From Nostoc sp. PA-18-2419 (GTDB taxonomy: Bacteria; Cyanobacteriota; Cyanobacteriia; Cyanobacteriales; Nostocaceae), in contig NZ_SZNH01000003.1 in NCBI RefSeq assembly GCF_005869855.1, positions 62,001 to 126,000 on the forward strand: DNA of 64,000 nucleotides. The letters are read 5' to 3'. This document shows, one piece after another, positions 28,120 through 36,808 of the stretch. Each line of letters opens with the position of its first letter. Position 1 is the stretch's first letter. The translations under genes were made by a program, and so were the position numbers. The notes beneath the pieces were generated by a model. It made no database searches. It was not told the DNA's origin and saw nothing but the letters and a program-made list of their open reading frames with translations.

Positions 28120-28833
28120 ATGCAGAATATTTACAGTCTCATAGTTTTAAATTGTTTCTATTTGTACAAGCAAAAAACAAAAATAAAGCAGGAATATTTA
28201 GAAAATAAACACTATAGCGCTCATGACAATCAAGAAGATGCCGGATTTAGCCTGATAGAATTAATTGTAGTAGTACTTATAATCGGAATTTTAGGAGCGA
28301 TCGCAGCTCCCGGTTGGGTTACTTTTGTGAATCGGCAGCAGCTAAATAAAGTTAATGACGCTGTTTTAGCTGCACTACAAGACGCACAGCGTGAAGCTAA
28401 AAAGAAGAAACTTAACTACAGTGTCAGTTTTCAAAAAAATACCACAACCCAAAATATAGAGGTTGCTGTTTATCGTACTGATGCTGGAATTAGTACATGG
28501 AACACATTAGGAAAAGATGCAGGAGCTAATTCTAATAAATTACTGCTAGGCGGAAATCTTAGTGATGAAAATATTGCTAATTCTACTAATAATTCTCCTG
28601 TATCTTATCCTTTAAGTACATCAGCAAAAATTACTTTTGATTATATGGGAACTCTGACTCTGCCAAATAACTTTGGAACAGTCACAGCAGGCACAGAGCC
28701 ACCTGGGTTAAAAATAGTAGTGGCTGTACCAAATGCTGTTAATTCGGCATCGCCTAGTGGCGTAAAACGATGTGTTATTGTGAAAACTCTATTAGGTTCA
28801 ATGGTCACAGGAAAAGACTCTGAATGTAATTAA
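28120..28833 (+). CDS. hpsD: Pseudopilin HpsD (FimU/GspH-like)
   Basis: EDAG precedes FSLIELIVVVLIIGILGAIA, a strong prepilin signal with Glu +5, then NKVNDAVLAALQDAQREAKK, as in GspH/FimU. The C-terminus reads KRCVIVKTLLGSMVTGKDSEC, which the second pseudopilin at 32001 shares in part. The leader before the Gly is unusually long (about 42 residues) if ATG 28120 is used; there is no later in-frame ATG before the site, so an alternative TTG start is possible. Role: minor pseudopilin of the hps system. Confidence 0.83.
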   Translation: MQNIYSLIVLNCFYLYKQKTKIKQEYLENKHYSAHDNQEDAGFSLIELIVVVLIIGILGAIAAPGWVTFVNRQQLNKVNDAVLAALQDAQREAKKKKLNYSVSFQKNTTTQNIEVAVYRTDAGISTWNTLGKDAGANSNKLLLGGNLSDENIANSTNNSPVSYPLSTSAKITFDYMGTLTLPNNFGTVTAGTEPPGLKIVVAVPNAVNSASPSGVKRCVIVKTLLGSMVTGKDSECN

Positions 28834-29006
28834 GTAATTTTTATAGCAATAATTTATAAAAATACGAAATAATACTGAGCAAAAAACTGTACATTGATAG
28901 CAAAATTGAAGTATTAGGTGCAGTTTTATTGTTTGATAAATTTCTTGATTATTTAAGAATAAATTAGCCATTAGCTGAGCAAATATCAAAATATAACTTT
29001 TACCAA

Positions 29007-29969
29007 ATGACTGATTGCTTAGATTTTACTGTAGCTATCCCAACTTATAACGGTGAAAGTCGCTTACCTGAACTACTAGAGCGACTAAAAAATCAACTTC
29101 AGACAGAAAATTTATCTTGGGAAATTATCGTTATAGATAATAACAGCACTGATAATACAGCTAAAGTTATTCAAACCTATCAACGAAATTGGCAATGTAC
29201 TTACCCTTTAAAGTATTGCTTTGAAGCCAAACAAGGTGCAGCTTATGCCCGAAAAAAGGCAGTAGCAGAAGCTAAAGGTCAATTAATAGGTTTTTTAGAT
29301 GATGATAATCACCCAATATCAAATTGGGTAGCTACAGCTTATAGTTTTGCCCAAAAATATCCGAAAGCAGGAGCTTATGGTAGCCAGATTCATCCTGACT
29401 GGGAAGTAGAACCACCTGAAAACTTTCAGCGAATCGCTCCATTCTTGGCAATTACAGAACGAGGAAATTTACCTCTATTATATGAACCAAAAAATAGATT
29501 ATTACCTCCTTCTGCCGGACTTGTTATTCGTAAACAAGCCTGGATAGAAAGTGTACCAGATAAGTCTATTTTAACTGGTAGAGTCAAAGGTAATATGCTT
29601 ACCAGTGAAGACTTAGAAATGTTGTCTTATATTCAAAAAGCACGATGGGAAATTTGGTATAACCCAGACATGAAAATTTACCACAAAATCCCAAGCTCAC
29701 GATTACAAAAAGATTATTTAGTTCCATTTTTTAAAGGAATTGGACTTAGCCGTTATGTAACTAGAATGGTGAATATACAACCTTGGTATAGACCAATAGC
29801 TTTTTTAGCTTATATGGTCAATGACTTGCGTAAAATTACTTTCCATTTATTCAGATATCGAACTAATTTAAAACATGATTTGGTAGCTGCTTGCGAAATG
29901 CAACTTTTTTTAAGTAGTTTAATAAGTCCGTTTTATCTTTGGAAAAATGGTTATTTCAGAAAAAGCTAG
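29007..29969 (+). CDS. hpsE: Family 2 glycosyltransferase HpsE
   Basis: This 320-aa GT-A protein begins TVAIPTYNGESRLPELLERL, with IIVIDNNSTDNT (nucleotide-sugar site), KQGAAYARKKAV and FLDDDN (DxD-like metal site). It has no clear membrane span in the catalytic part but hydrophobic C-terminal helices (FLSSLISPFYLWKNGYF) that could touch the membrane. It should add a sugar to a lipid-linked or nascent hormogonium polysaccharide. The next gene is a close paralogue. The order hpsE-F-G after the pseudopilins supports the name. Confidence 0.82.
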   Translation: MTDCLDFTVAIPTYNGESRLPELLERLKNQLQTENLSWEIIVIDNNSTDNTAKVIQTYQRNWQCTYPLKYCFEAKQGAAYARKKAVAEAKGQLIGFLDDDNHPISNWVATAYSFAQKYPKAGAYGSQIHPDWEVEPPENFQRIAPFLAITERGNLPLLYEPKNRLLPPSAGLVIRKQAWIESVPDKSILTGRVKGNMLTSEDLEMLSYIQKARWEIWYNPDMKIYHKIPSSRLQKDYLVPFFKGIGLSRYVTRMVNIQPWYRPIAFLAYMVNDLRKITFHLFRYRTNLKHDLVAACEMQLFLSSLISPFYLWKNGYFRKS

Positions 29970-29985
29970 CAAAAGATTAATTATT

Positions 29986-30978
29986 ATGAATCAACTAAAA
30001 ATTGAAAGTTTAGATATTACTGTAGCTATTCCTACCTATAACGGAGCAACCCGCTTACCTAAGATTTTAGATAGGTTGTTAACTCAGACAGGAGTAGAAA
30101 ACCTTAATTGGGAAATCGTTGTTGTCGATAATAATAGTTCTGACAACACATTTCAAATAATTCAGAATTATCAAGAACTGTATGATGTCAACTCTCATTT
30201 AAGATATTTTTTTGAAAGAGAACAGGGAGCTGCCTTTGCACGACTACGCGCAGTACGCGAAGCTAGAGGTGAACTAATTGCATTTTTAGATGATGATAAC
30301 TTACCTGCACTTGATTGGTTAGCAGAAGCATATACTTTTGGATTACAACATCCTCAAGCAGGTGTTTGGAGTGGACAAATTCATGGTGATTTTGAAGTAA
30401 AACCGCCAGACAACTTTGAAAAAATTCAAGCTTTTTTAGCAATCAGAGAACATGGTTCAAATCCACATTTATTTGATGCAGAGAATTTAAGACTTCCCCC
30501 TGGGGCAGCACTTGTTGTTCGCAAACAAGCATGGTGTGAAAATGTACCAGAACGACCTATTTTAAGTGGAAAGCTCCCTGGTATTTTGGTGCAAGGTGAA
30601 GATTATGAACCATTACTTCACATACATTATGCAGGCTGGCAAATTTGGTATAACCCTACCATGCATACTTACCATCAAATACCGCACTGGCGATTTGAGA
30701 GAGATTACTTACTAGATTTGGCGCGCGGTTGTGGCTTGTGTATTTTTCAATTACGGTTAATAAATACTAAAAATTGGCAAAAACCAATAGTTTTTATAAA
30801 AACTGTTTTAGGAAATTTACGTAGAGTATTGCAGTATTTAATTCAATATAAAGGACAATTAAAAAGTAATTTGATTATCCTGTTTGAAATAGAATTTTAT
30901 TTGGCTAGTATGATGAGTCCTTTTTATTACTTTAAATGTAATATGAGAAAAACTTTTAAAAATAAAGTAGCCATTTAA
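29986..30978 (+). CDS. hpsF: Family 2 glycosyltransferase HpsF
   Basis: This gene is paralogous to hpsE along its whole length: ITVAIPTYNGATRLPKILDR, IVVVDNNSSDNT, EQGAAFARLRAVREARGE and FLDDDNLPALDW. The track start at 29947 overlaps hpsE; ATG 29986 (MNQLKIESLDITVAIP) matches the paralogue's N-terminus better, giving 330 aa. The stop is one base before the hpsG ATG, so translation is probably coupled. It is a GT-A transferase likely acting on the cytoplasmic face of the membrane. Confidence 0.82.
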   Translation: MNQLKIESLDITVAIPTYNGATRLPKILDRLLTQTGVENLNWEIVVVDNNSSDNTFQIIQNYQELYDVNSHLRYFFEREQGAAFARLRAVREARGELIAFLDDDNLPALDWLAEAYTFGLQHPQAGVWSGQIHGDFEVKPPDNFEKIQAFLAIREHGSNPHLFDAENLRLPPGAALVVRKQAWCENVPERPILSGKLPGILVQGEDYEPLLHIHYAGWQIWYNPTMHTYHQIPHWRFERDYLLDLARGCGLCIFQLRLINTKNWQKPIVFIKTVLGNLRRVLQYLIQYKGQLKSNLIILFEIEFYLASMMSPFYYFKCNMRKTFKNKVAI

Positions 30979-30979
30979 G

Positions 30980-32035
30980 ATGATTAATTTTAGTTATAAA
31001 TTACCCAAAGTTTCTGTAATCATACCTGCATACAATAGTGAAAATACTATTACTTATACAATTAATTCTGTATTAAATCAAACTTTTACCGATTTAGAAT
31101 TAATTGTAATTAATGACGGTTCACAAGATTCAACTTTAGAGATTGTTAAAGAAATTAAAGACCCGCGAATCAAAGCATTTTCTTATGCCAACGCTGGCGG
31201 AAATGTTAGTCGTAACAGAGGATTAAATATTGCGGTTGGAGAATTTGTTAGTTTCTTAGATGCTGACGATATTTGGACACCTGAAAAGTTAGAATCTCAA
31301 TTAAAAGCTTTGCAAGAAAACTTGACTGCCAAAGTTGCTTATAGTTGGACTGATTATATTAATGCAAATGGAGAATTTGTGCTTTCAGGAAAACGGATTA
31401 ATGTAAATGGAGATGTTTATGAAAATTTATTGATAAATAACTTTTTAGAGAATGGCTCTAATCCTTTAATTTGTAGAAAGGCTTTGATTACATTAGGCGG
31501 TTTTGATGAATCTTTAACAGCGGCTCAGGATTGGGATATGTGGCTGCGATTAGCATCTAAGTTTAATTTTATATGTGTACCATCTGTACAAATATTGTAC
31601 CGAATTAGTGCTAATTCAGTTTCATCTAATCTTGTCAGGCAGGAAAAAGCTTGCTTGCAACTACTTGAAAGAGCATATCAAGAAAGACCTTCAGCACTTA
31701 ACCAGAGTTGGAACACAAGCATTGCAAATTTATACAAATATCTTACTTGCAAAGCGTTACAAAAGCCATTGAATCGGCAAAAAGGTTTAACTGCTGCTAA
31801 ATTTTTATGGAAGTATTTTCTGAATGATTCTTCAAGATATCAAAATATAAGTTTTAGCTTAAAACTATTATTGAAAATTGCTATAATTCTGATTTTACCT
31901 ACCTTGCTCTACAGTATTACTTCCCAGCGTGAAATAAAAAATCAAGAAAGTGAAATCTTATTAAACAACTGGGTAGTTGAAAAAAGATTAGAAAATAAAA
32001 ATGAATACCCAGGTGCATTTACCGTTTCTAGTTAA
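30980..32035 (+). CDS. hpsG: Family 2 glycosyltransferase HpsG
   Basis: A different GT2 subgroup from hpsE/F: VSVIIPAYNSENTITYTINS, LIVINDGSQDST, NAGGNVSRNRGLNIA, FLDADDIWTPEKLE (DxD) and ALITLGGFDESLTAAQDWDMWLRLA, which holds the acceptor and catalytic ED/WD motif of GT-A inverting enzymes. A hydrophobic segment (LLLKIAIILILPTLLYSI) near the C-terminus may anchor it. It overlaps the following pseudopilin gene by 35 bp. It is assigned as HpsG from position and family. Confidence 0.8.
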   Translation: MINFSYKLPKVSVIIPAYNSENTITYTINSVLNQTFTDLELIVINDGSQDSTLEIVKEIKDPRIKAFSYANAGGNVSRNRGLNIAVGEFVSFLDADDIWTPEKLESQLKALQENLTAKVAYSWTDYINANGEFVLSGKRINVNGDVYENLLINNFLENGSNPLICRKALITLGGFDESLTAAQDWDMWLRLASKFNFICVPSVQILYRISANSVSSNLVRQEKACLQLLERAYQERPSALNQSWNTSIANLYKYLTCKALQKPLNRQKGLTAAKFLWKYFLNDSSRYQNISFSLKLLLKIAIILILPTLLYSITSQREIKNQESEILLNNWVVEKRLENKNEYPGAFTVSS

Positions 32036-32657
32036 TGCAAAAAATCTCTGGACTAATAACCATAGCGATGGCTTTACTCTGCCAGAAACTTTAATAATTG
32101 TTGTATTAATTGGTATCTTAGCTACGCTGGGAATACCAAACTGGATGGCTTTTGTAGCAACTTGCCACCTTAACACTGCCCAAAACGAAGTTTACTATGC
32201 GATACGTCAAGCCCAAAGCCAAGCTACTAAAGAAAAATTAACTTGGCAAGCTAGTTTTCGCATACAAAATGGTGTTATGCAATGGACAGTTCATCAAGCA
32301 CAAGCAACGCAGTTCATTCCTGATGATATTAAAAGCAATAGTAATCTTTGGCACAATCTTGAGTCAAAAATTGGCATTGATGAAGAAGAAAATAATAAAG
32401 GAAAAAAAGAAACAACTTTACGAAAACACACTTCACAGGGAGTATGGCGAGTTATATTTAACTACCAAGGTTGTCCTATATATGAAGTTGGAGATGAGTG
32501 TATTAACACATCGCTAAGAACACTTGGACAGATAACGTTATACAACCAAAATGCTCCAAAAGTTAAACGTTGCGTCTATGTATCTACGATTTTAGGAGCC
32601 ATAAAAACTGGAAAAGATCATCTAAGAGCCAATGACAACGATAAATATTGCTATTAA
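32001..32657 (+). CDS. Second FimU/GspH-like pseudopilin of the hps locus
   Basis: HSDG precedes FTLPETLIIVVLIGILATLG, a prepilin signal with Glu at +5, then NTAQNEVYYAIRQAQSQATK and a soluble domain. The C-terminus KRCVYVSTILGAIKTGKD parallels KRCVIVKTLLGSMVTGKD of HpsD, so the two are paralogues. It starts inside the 3' end of hpsG, so it is co-translated with the glycosyltransferases. The function is presumably an alternative or additional minor pseudopilin. I do not assign an hps letter. Confidence 0.82.
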   Translation: MNTQVHLPFLVNAKNLWTNNHSDGFTLPETLIIVVLIGILATLGIPNWMAFVATCHLNTAQNEVYYAIRQAQSQATKEKLTWQASFRIQNGVMQWTVHQAQATQFIPDDIKSNSNLWHNLESKIGIDEEENNKGKKETTLRKHTSQGVWRVIFNYQGCPIYEVGDECINTSLRTLGQITLYNQNAPKVKRCVYVSTILGAIKTGKDHLRANDNDKYCY

Positions 32658-33662
32658 GATACTCTTAGTTTATTTAAATATTGTGTAGGTTAACTTACCA
32701 GCAAATCCAAAACAGTACTTGATTATTTTTACTTGCTATTCTGAACCAGGTAACAGGAAAACCCGACTAATAGCTGTTTCGGCAGCTGTTAGTATTGCCA
32801 ATCTTGAATTTAAAATGACTGAATACACAATATTTCAGGTTAAAGAATTGCAAAAAATCATTGACATATCTGTAGAAGTGCGGTCTTAAGATGGTGATTT
32901 ATGGTGATTTGCAAATCATGCAAAACTGGCAGGACTTGGATTTAGTTTATCAATCTCAAGGTAAAGGGATTTAGGTTTGCGGATAGCGCGATCGCTTTTC
33001 GAGGCTTTTTGATCTGGTGCAGAAAAACAATTATCATCAGTACAGATTGTCTTGGAGTAAATACCCAAATTTTAGCAGTAGCCTTTCAGAAGCTACATAC
33101 ATTTGACCTAGTGTTAGGCTCAGTATTGGACTGTGAATATCACTAATTGGTTTGCAGTAACCCGCTCCAGAGTTATTCGCTAACATCAAGTGGGGAACTG
33201 CTCAAGTATTCCAGAAAACCTTGGAGATTGCTCAAAAACTGAATATATGAACTATGAACTTGCTACCTTTAGCTAATGTAGACTGACTAGAGGATCTGCC
33301 GATTAGAGAACAAGTCTTTGACTGGGAGGGATGAGGAGAATAAGTTAACAAATAAGTTTTACTTTAGATCTTAATGGTACTTATCTCAGCAAAAGTTACT
33401 GCCCACATCCTTGACTTCTTCAATAAGTAGGGGTATAAATTTCTAGTCCCGCTCACCCTCGTATCTTCAAATACTAGGAATTTCCTGAAGACATTGGACA
33501 TAACAAATGTTACTGTGGTCTAGTTGAAAACCAAGAGACATAGAGGTTTCACTGTTATTAAATCTGCTTTGTGTTTATACAGAACAGTTAAGGCCATGGG
33601 CACAATATTCGAGTAATTTGAAATATGAAAATCATTCGTATTCACTGCAAGTTTGAAAAACT
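32658..33662. other. Gene-free 1-kb stretch between pseudopilin and hpsJ genes
   Basis: No intact ORF is visible in 1005 bp, which is unusual inside this otherwise packed locus. Two protein-like scraps are seen: a 27-codon ORF at 32891-32974 (MQNWQDLDLVYQSQGKGI end) and the stop-interrupted stretch at 33161-33334. The rest is AT-rich. It looks like remains of a lost gene, with the hpsJ promoter at the right end. Confidence 0.5.
33161..33334 (+). pseudogene. Possible decayed gene fragment, unidentified
   Basis: One frame reads LFANIKWGTAQVFQKTLEIA, QKLNI, stop, TMNLLPLANVD, stop, LEDLPIREQVFDWEG. The composition looks like real protein with two in-frame TGA codons. I do not recognise the family. 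It lies where an hps gene could be expected between the second pseudopilin and hpsJ. Chance is a real alternative. Confidence 0.3.
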
Positions 33663-34505
33663 ATGGTTAACCGTTTTACTTCCGTGACTACTGCCCTTAC
33701 AGTTAAAGTAGTTGGAATAATCTGCATTTTGTCGTTTTTTGTTGACTTTTTGATTCTCTTGTTGCCCTTTCAACCAACCGATCGCGGATGGCAAATCAGT
33801 TTGGCGACAGCGTTAGTAGATCGGGGAATCGTTCCTTTAGTAGGTTTGGGGCTTTTGTTTGCTGGGTATTGGATTGATAGCACTGATGCCGGAAGTGATC
33901 GCCCCCAAGGTATTGACTTAAGATTCCCGGCCCTGATTCTCTCAAGTATTTTAGGGTTAATATTCTTGCTAATATTTCCCCTACACTTGAATAATGTAAA
34001 TCAAGCTAAAGCTCAAACAATTAATCGAATCACTCAAGAAGCAGATCAAGCAGAAAATCAACTTAACAATCGATTATCGCAGTTGCAAGCACAATTAAAT
34101 ACTGAACAAGGAAAAGCTCAGCTAGAACAGCTGCGGAGTCAAACTAAAGCTCAGTTCACCGAACTACTCAAAGATGATCAAAGATACAAGCAAGCACTTG
34201 AAAGCTCTCAAGTTCCTCCGGCAATTAAAGACTTACTAAAAAAGGCTAAAACAGATCCCCAAGCGCTTGACAAAGCGATTGAACAACAAACAGATACTCA
34301 GACTCTGAGAACTCAACAATTGAGCCAAATTCGCCAGCGTCGCGATGAAGCTGAAAATCAAGCAAAAGATAGTGCGTGGAAGTCTGGACTGCGGATTGGT
34401 ATTAGCAGTTTGCTGTTGTCTATTGGTTACATTATCATCGGCTGGACAGGCTTAAGAGGTAGGGGTGCTTTACAAGGTGGTAAACCTAAAGCTACTGCAC
34501 GCTAA
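33663..34505 (+). CDS. hpsJ: HpsJ-family membrane protein
   Basis: The 280-aa protein has N-terminal membrane spans (VVGIICILSFFVDFLILLLP, GIVPLVGLGLLFAGYWI, FPALILSSILGLIFLLIFPL), then a long Gln/Glu-rich coiled coil (about 115-235; AENQLNNRLSQLQAQLNTEQ) and a final span (GLRIGISSLLLSIGYIIIGW). I recognise this plan as the HpsJ family of the hormogonium polysaccharide locus. It has no catalytic motif; a scaffold or chain-length role is conceivable but unproven. It follows the 1-kb decayed stretch and precedes a glycosyltransferase. Confidence 0.72.
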   Translation: MVNRFTSVTTALTVKVVGIICILSFFVDFLILLLPFQPTDRGWQISLATALVDRGIVPLVGLGLLFAGYWIDSTDAGSDRPQGIDLRFPALILSSILGLIFLLIFPLHLNNVNQAKAQTINRITQEADQAENQLNNRLSQLQAQLNTEQGKAQLEQLRSQTKAQFTELLKDDQRYKQALESSQVPPAIKDLLKKAKTDPQALDKAIEQQTDTQTLRTQQLSQIRQRRDEAENQAKDSAWKSGLRIGISSLLLSIGYIIIGWTGLRGRGALQGGKPKATAR

Positions 34506-34542
34506 TTATTTTGCCAGTGCGGAATGGGGAATGAGCCAAAAG

Positions 34543-34690
34543 ATGAAGGAGCAGGAGGAGAATTACTCCTGACTCCCAACTGCACAATACAGGAAACATC
34601 TTCGGTTTTGCTCCTGACTTAGCATTGGGTTAACGCCCGTTGACGCAGTCTCTCGTAGAGAAGAAAGCTAACAGCACTTCTAACTTTTAA
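34543..34690. repeat. Dispersed repeat copy 4, between hpsJ and the glycosyltransferase
   Basis: GGAGGAGAATTACTCCTGAC...TAGCATTGGGTTAACGCCC, then TAGAGAAGAAAGCTAACAGCACTTC lines up with 37497-37576 (GGAGAATAACTGTGACTCC, CAGCACTGGCTCAACGCC, AAAGCTAACAGCACTC) and 59765-59900. It is followed by a TAACTTT tandem (34678-34697). Confidence 0.65.
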
Positions 34691-34713
34691 CTTTTAACTA
34701 TAAAACTTGGGGA

Positions 34714-35589
34714 ATGTTCTCAATTTACATACTGACATATAACGAAGAACTAGATATTGCTGCTTGTATCGAATCGGCGATGCTATCGGATGACATCATT
34801 GTTGTAGACTCATGCAGTGGCGATCGCACTGTGGAAATTGCCAATTGCTATCCTATCCGCATTGTTCAACACGCTTTTGAAAGCCACGGACGCCAACGCA
34901 CCTGGATGTTAGAGTCCATTCCCACAAAGTATGAATGGGTTTACATTCTCGAAGCTGATGAGCGAATGACACCGGAACTTTTTGCTGAATGCCAAAAGGT
35001 AAGTCAGAATCCAGATTATATCGGTTACTATGTGGCTGAACGCGTCATGTTCATGAATCGTTGGATTCGTTACAGCACACAATATCCTCGTTACCAAATG
35101 CGTCTGTTCCGTCACGGTAAAGTTTGGTTTACTGACTACGGTCATACGGAACGAGAAGTTTGTGATGGTGCAACTGGCTTTTTAAAAGAAACATATCCTC
35201 ACCATACTTGTAGTAAAGGCTTAAGTCGCTGGATTGAAAAACATAACCGTTATTCCACTGATGAAGCTCAAGAAACTCTATATCAATTAGAACAAGGAAA
35301 GGTAAGCTGGCAAGATTTATTCTTTGGCAAGTCGGAAGTCGAAAGACGCCGCGCCTTGAAAGATTTGTCTTTGCGTCTACCTGCTAGACCATTGCTACGC
35401 TTTATATACATGTATTTTGTCTTGGGCGGTTGCTTAGATGGACACCCTGGTCTTGCTTGGTGTACATTGCAAGCATTCTACGAATACTTGATTTTGCTCA
35501 AAGTTTGGGAAATGAAGTATTTACCAAAACCTAAGTTAGATGCAACAGTAGCATTGGTAAAGGAAAGTACACACGCTGATGCAATATAA
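34714..35589 (+). CDS. Family 2 glycosyltransferase (end of hps locus)
   Basis: This 291-aa GT-A protein starts FSIYILTYNEELDIAACIES, with IIVVDSCSGDRTVEIA and ILEADERMTPEL (DxD-like EADE). This is the short WaaE/KdtX-like GT2 subgroup that adds a sugar to a lipid-anchored core. The mid-part RYQMRLFRHGKVWF and the C-terminal GYH/GHPGLAWCTLQAFYEY stretch are typical. Its place after hpsJ would fit HpsK, but I cannot confirm the letter. It is set off from hpsJ by a dispersed repeat. Confidence 0.78.
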   Translation: MFSIYILTYNEELDIAACIESAMLSDDIIVVDSCSGDRTVEIANCYPIRIVQHAFESHGRQRTWMLESIPTKYEWVYILEADERMTPELFAECQKVSQNPDYIGYYVAERVMFMNRWIRYSTQYPRYQMRLFRHGKVWFTDYGHTEREVCDGATGFLKETYPHHTCSKGLSRWIEKHNRYSTDEAQETLYQLEQGKVSWQDLFFGKSEVERRRALKDLSLRLPARPLLRFIYMYFVLGGCLDGHPGLAWCTLQAFYEYLILLKVWEMKYLPKPKLDATVALVKESTHADAI

Positions 35590-35639
35590 AGTCTGAGGTG
35601 TTTGCATTCATTAGAATTCACAAGCGAATAATCATTTCT

Positions 35640-35667
35640 AGGGGCGCACAGTTAGCTGTGCGCCCCT
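35640..35667. repeat. GGGGCGCACAG hairpin repeat, copy 2
   Basis: AGGGGCGCACAG TTAG CTGTGCGCCCCT is a perfect 12-bp stem with a 4-nt loop, 50 bp after the glycosyltransferase stop. It is almost the same as the hairpin at 20762 after metH. The surrounding 383 bp (35590-35972) holds no ORF I support; the right end should contain the DUF502 promoter. Confidence 0.75.
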
Positions 35668-35972
35668 AAATGTGTTTCATTTATAATAAGTTAATATTTT
35701 TAAAGGAGCTTTTTCAGAAAAGCTCGTCGTGTAAGTATGTGAGTAATTCGCTAGACAAAATAAGTCTTCAACTTACCTGGTAGTGCTTTTACAAGCATAA
35801 GCAGCTTTTCATTTCACGCGGTAAATTAGTAATAACTAAGAAACTTGTAACAAACGTTTACGATTCTTACAAAGAAAAGTAACATTCTCTGAGAATAACG
35901 ACTGGTTATTCGCTTGGTAGATGTCTATATGTATCCTTGTAAGAAAATAGTTTAAAACAGGAGAATCGGGGC

Positions 35973-36662
35973 TTGGTAATCGACCGCCTAAAACAGGATT
36001 TAAAAAATGACCTGATTGCTGGTTTGTTATTGGTAATACCTCTAGCAACAACTATCTGGTTAACAATTACCATTGCCAATTGGGTAATTAACTTTCTTAC
36101 TCAAATTCCCAAACAACTAAATCCCTTTGATGGATTACATCCAATACTAGTAAATATACTTAATTTAATAGTAGGATTGGCTGTACCATTATTGAGTATT
36201 CTTGTGATTGGCTTGATGGCTCGGAATATTGCTGGGCGATGGTTGCTAGATTTTGGTGAACGGTTATTACAGGCAATTCCTTTAGCGGGACAGGTATATA
36301 AAACTCTCAAGCAGCTTTTAGAAACAATTCTAAAAGATTCTAATGGCAAATTTCGGCGTGTAGTTTTAGTAGAGTATCCTCGCCGAGGAATTTGGGCGAT
36401 CGGCTTTGTCACTGGTGCAATCAGCGACGATATTCAAGCCCAGATGGCTCGTCCCATGCTGAGTGTTTTTATCCCTACCACTCCCAATCCTACTACTGGA
36501 TGGTACGCAGCCGTTCCTGAGGACGAGGTGGTGAACCTCTCCATCTCGATTGAAGACGCTTTTAAAATAATTGTGTCAGGTGGAATTGTCGCCCCCAATA
36601 CGCACTTGGTTTTCCCTAAAGAGTCCGCATCGGAAATGAAACACGACCGAATCCAACAGTAA
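35973..36662 (+). CDS. DUF502 family membrane protein
   Basis: The 229-aa protein has two strong membrane hairpins (LIAGLLLVIPLATTIWLTIT, ILNLIVGLAVPLLSILVIGL) followed by a soluble part with FGERLLQAIPLAGQVYKTLK, VVLVEYPRRGIWAIGFVTG and LSVFIPTTPNPTTGW, the signature of DUF502. Plant relatives are known as COV-like proteins; bacterial role is unknown. The start is TTG 35973 after GGAGAATCGGGGC, which is plausible because the reading MVIDRLKQDL matches the expected N-terminus. Confidence 0.85.
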   Translation: MVIDRLKQDLKNDLIAGLLLVIPLATTIWLTITIANWVINFLTQIPKQLNPFDGLHPILVNILNLIVGLAVPLLSILVIGLMARNIAGRWLLDFGERLLQAIPLAGQVYKTLKQLLETILKDSNGKFRRVVLVEYPRRGIWAIGFVTGAISDDIQAQMARPMLSVFIPTTPNPTTGWYAAVPEDEVVNLSISIEDAFKIIVSGGIVAPNTHLVFPKESASEMKHDRIQQ

Positions 36663-36808
36663 GTTATTCGTGTGGAAGAAACTTAAATTCTATCTGGCAA
36701 AGTGGTAAGCAAATGCGTAATTTTGTTGTTGGACTGTGCCAAAATTGATAGACTTATAAGCTTGTCCCACCTGGTTAATCAATTCTCGCACAATCACCCC
36801 TCACTTTT

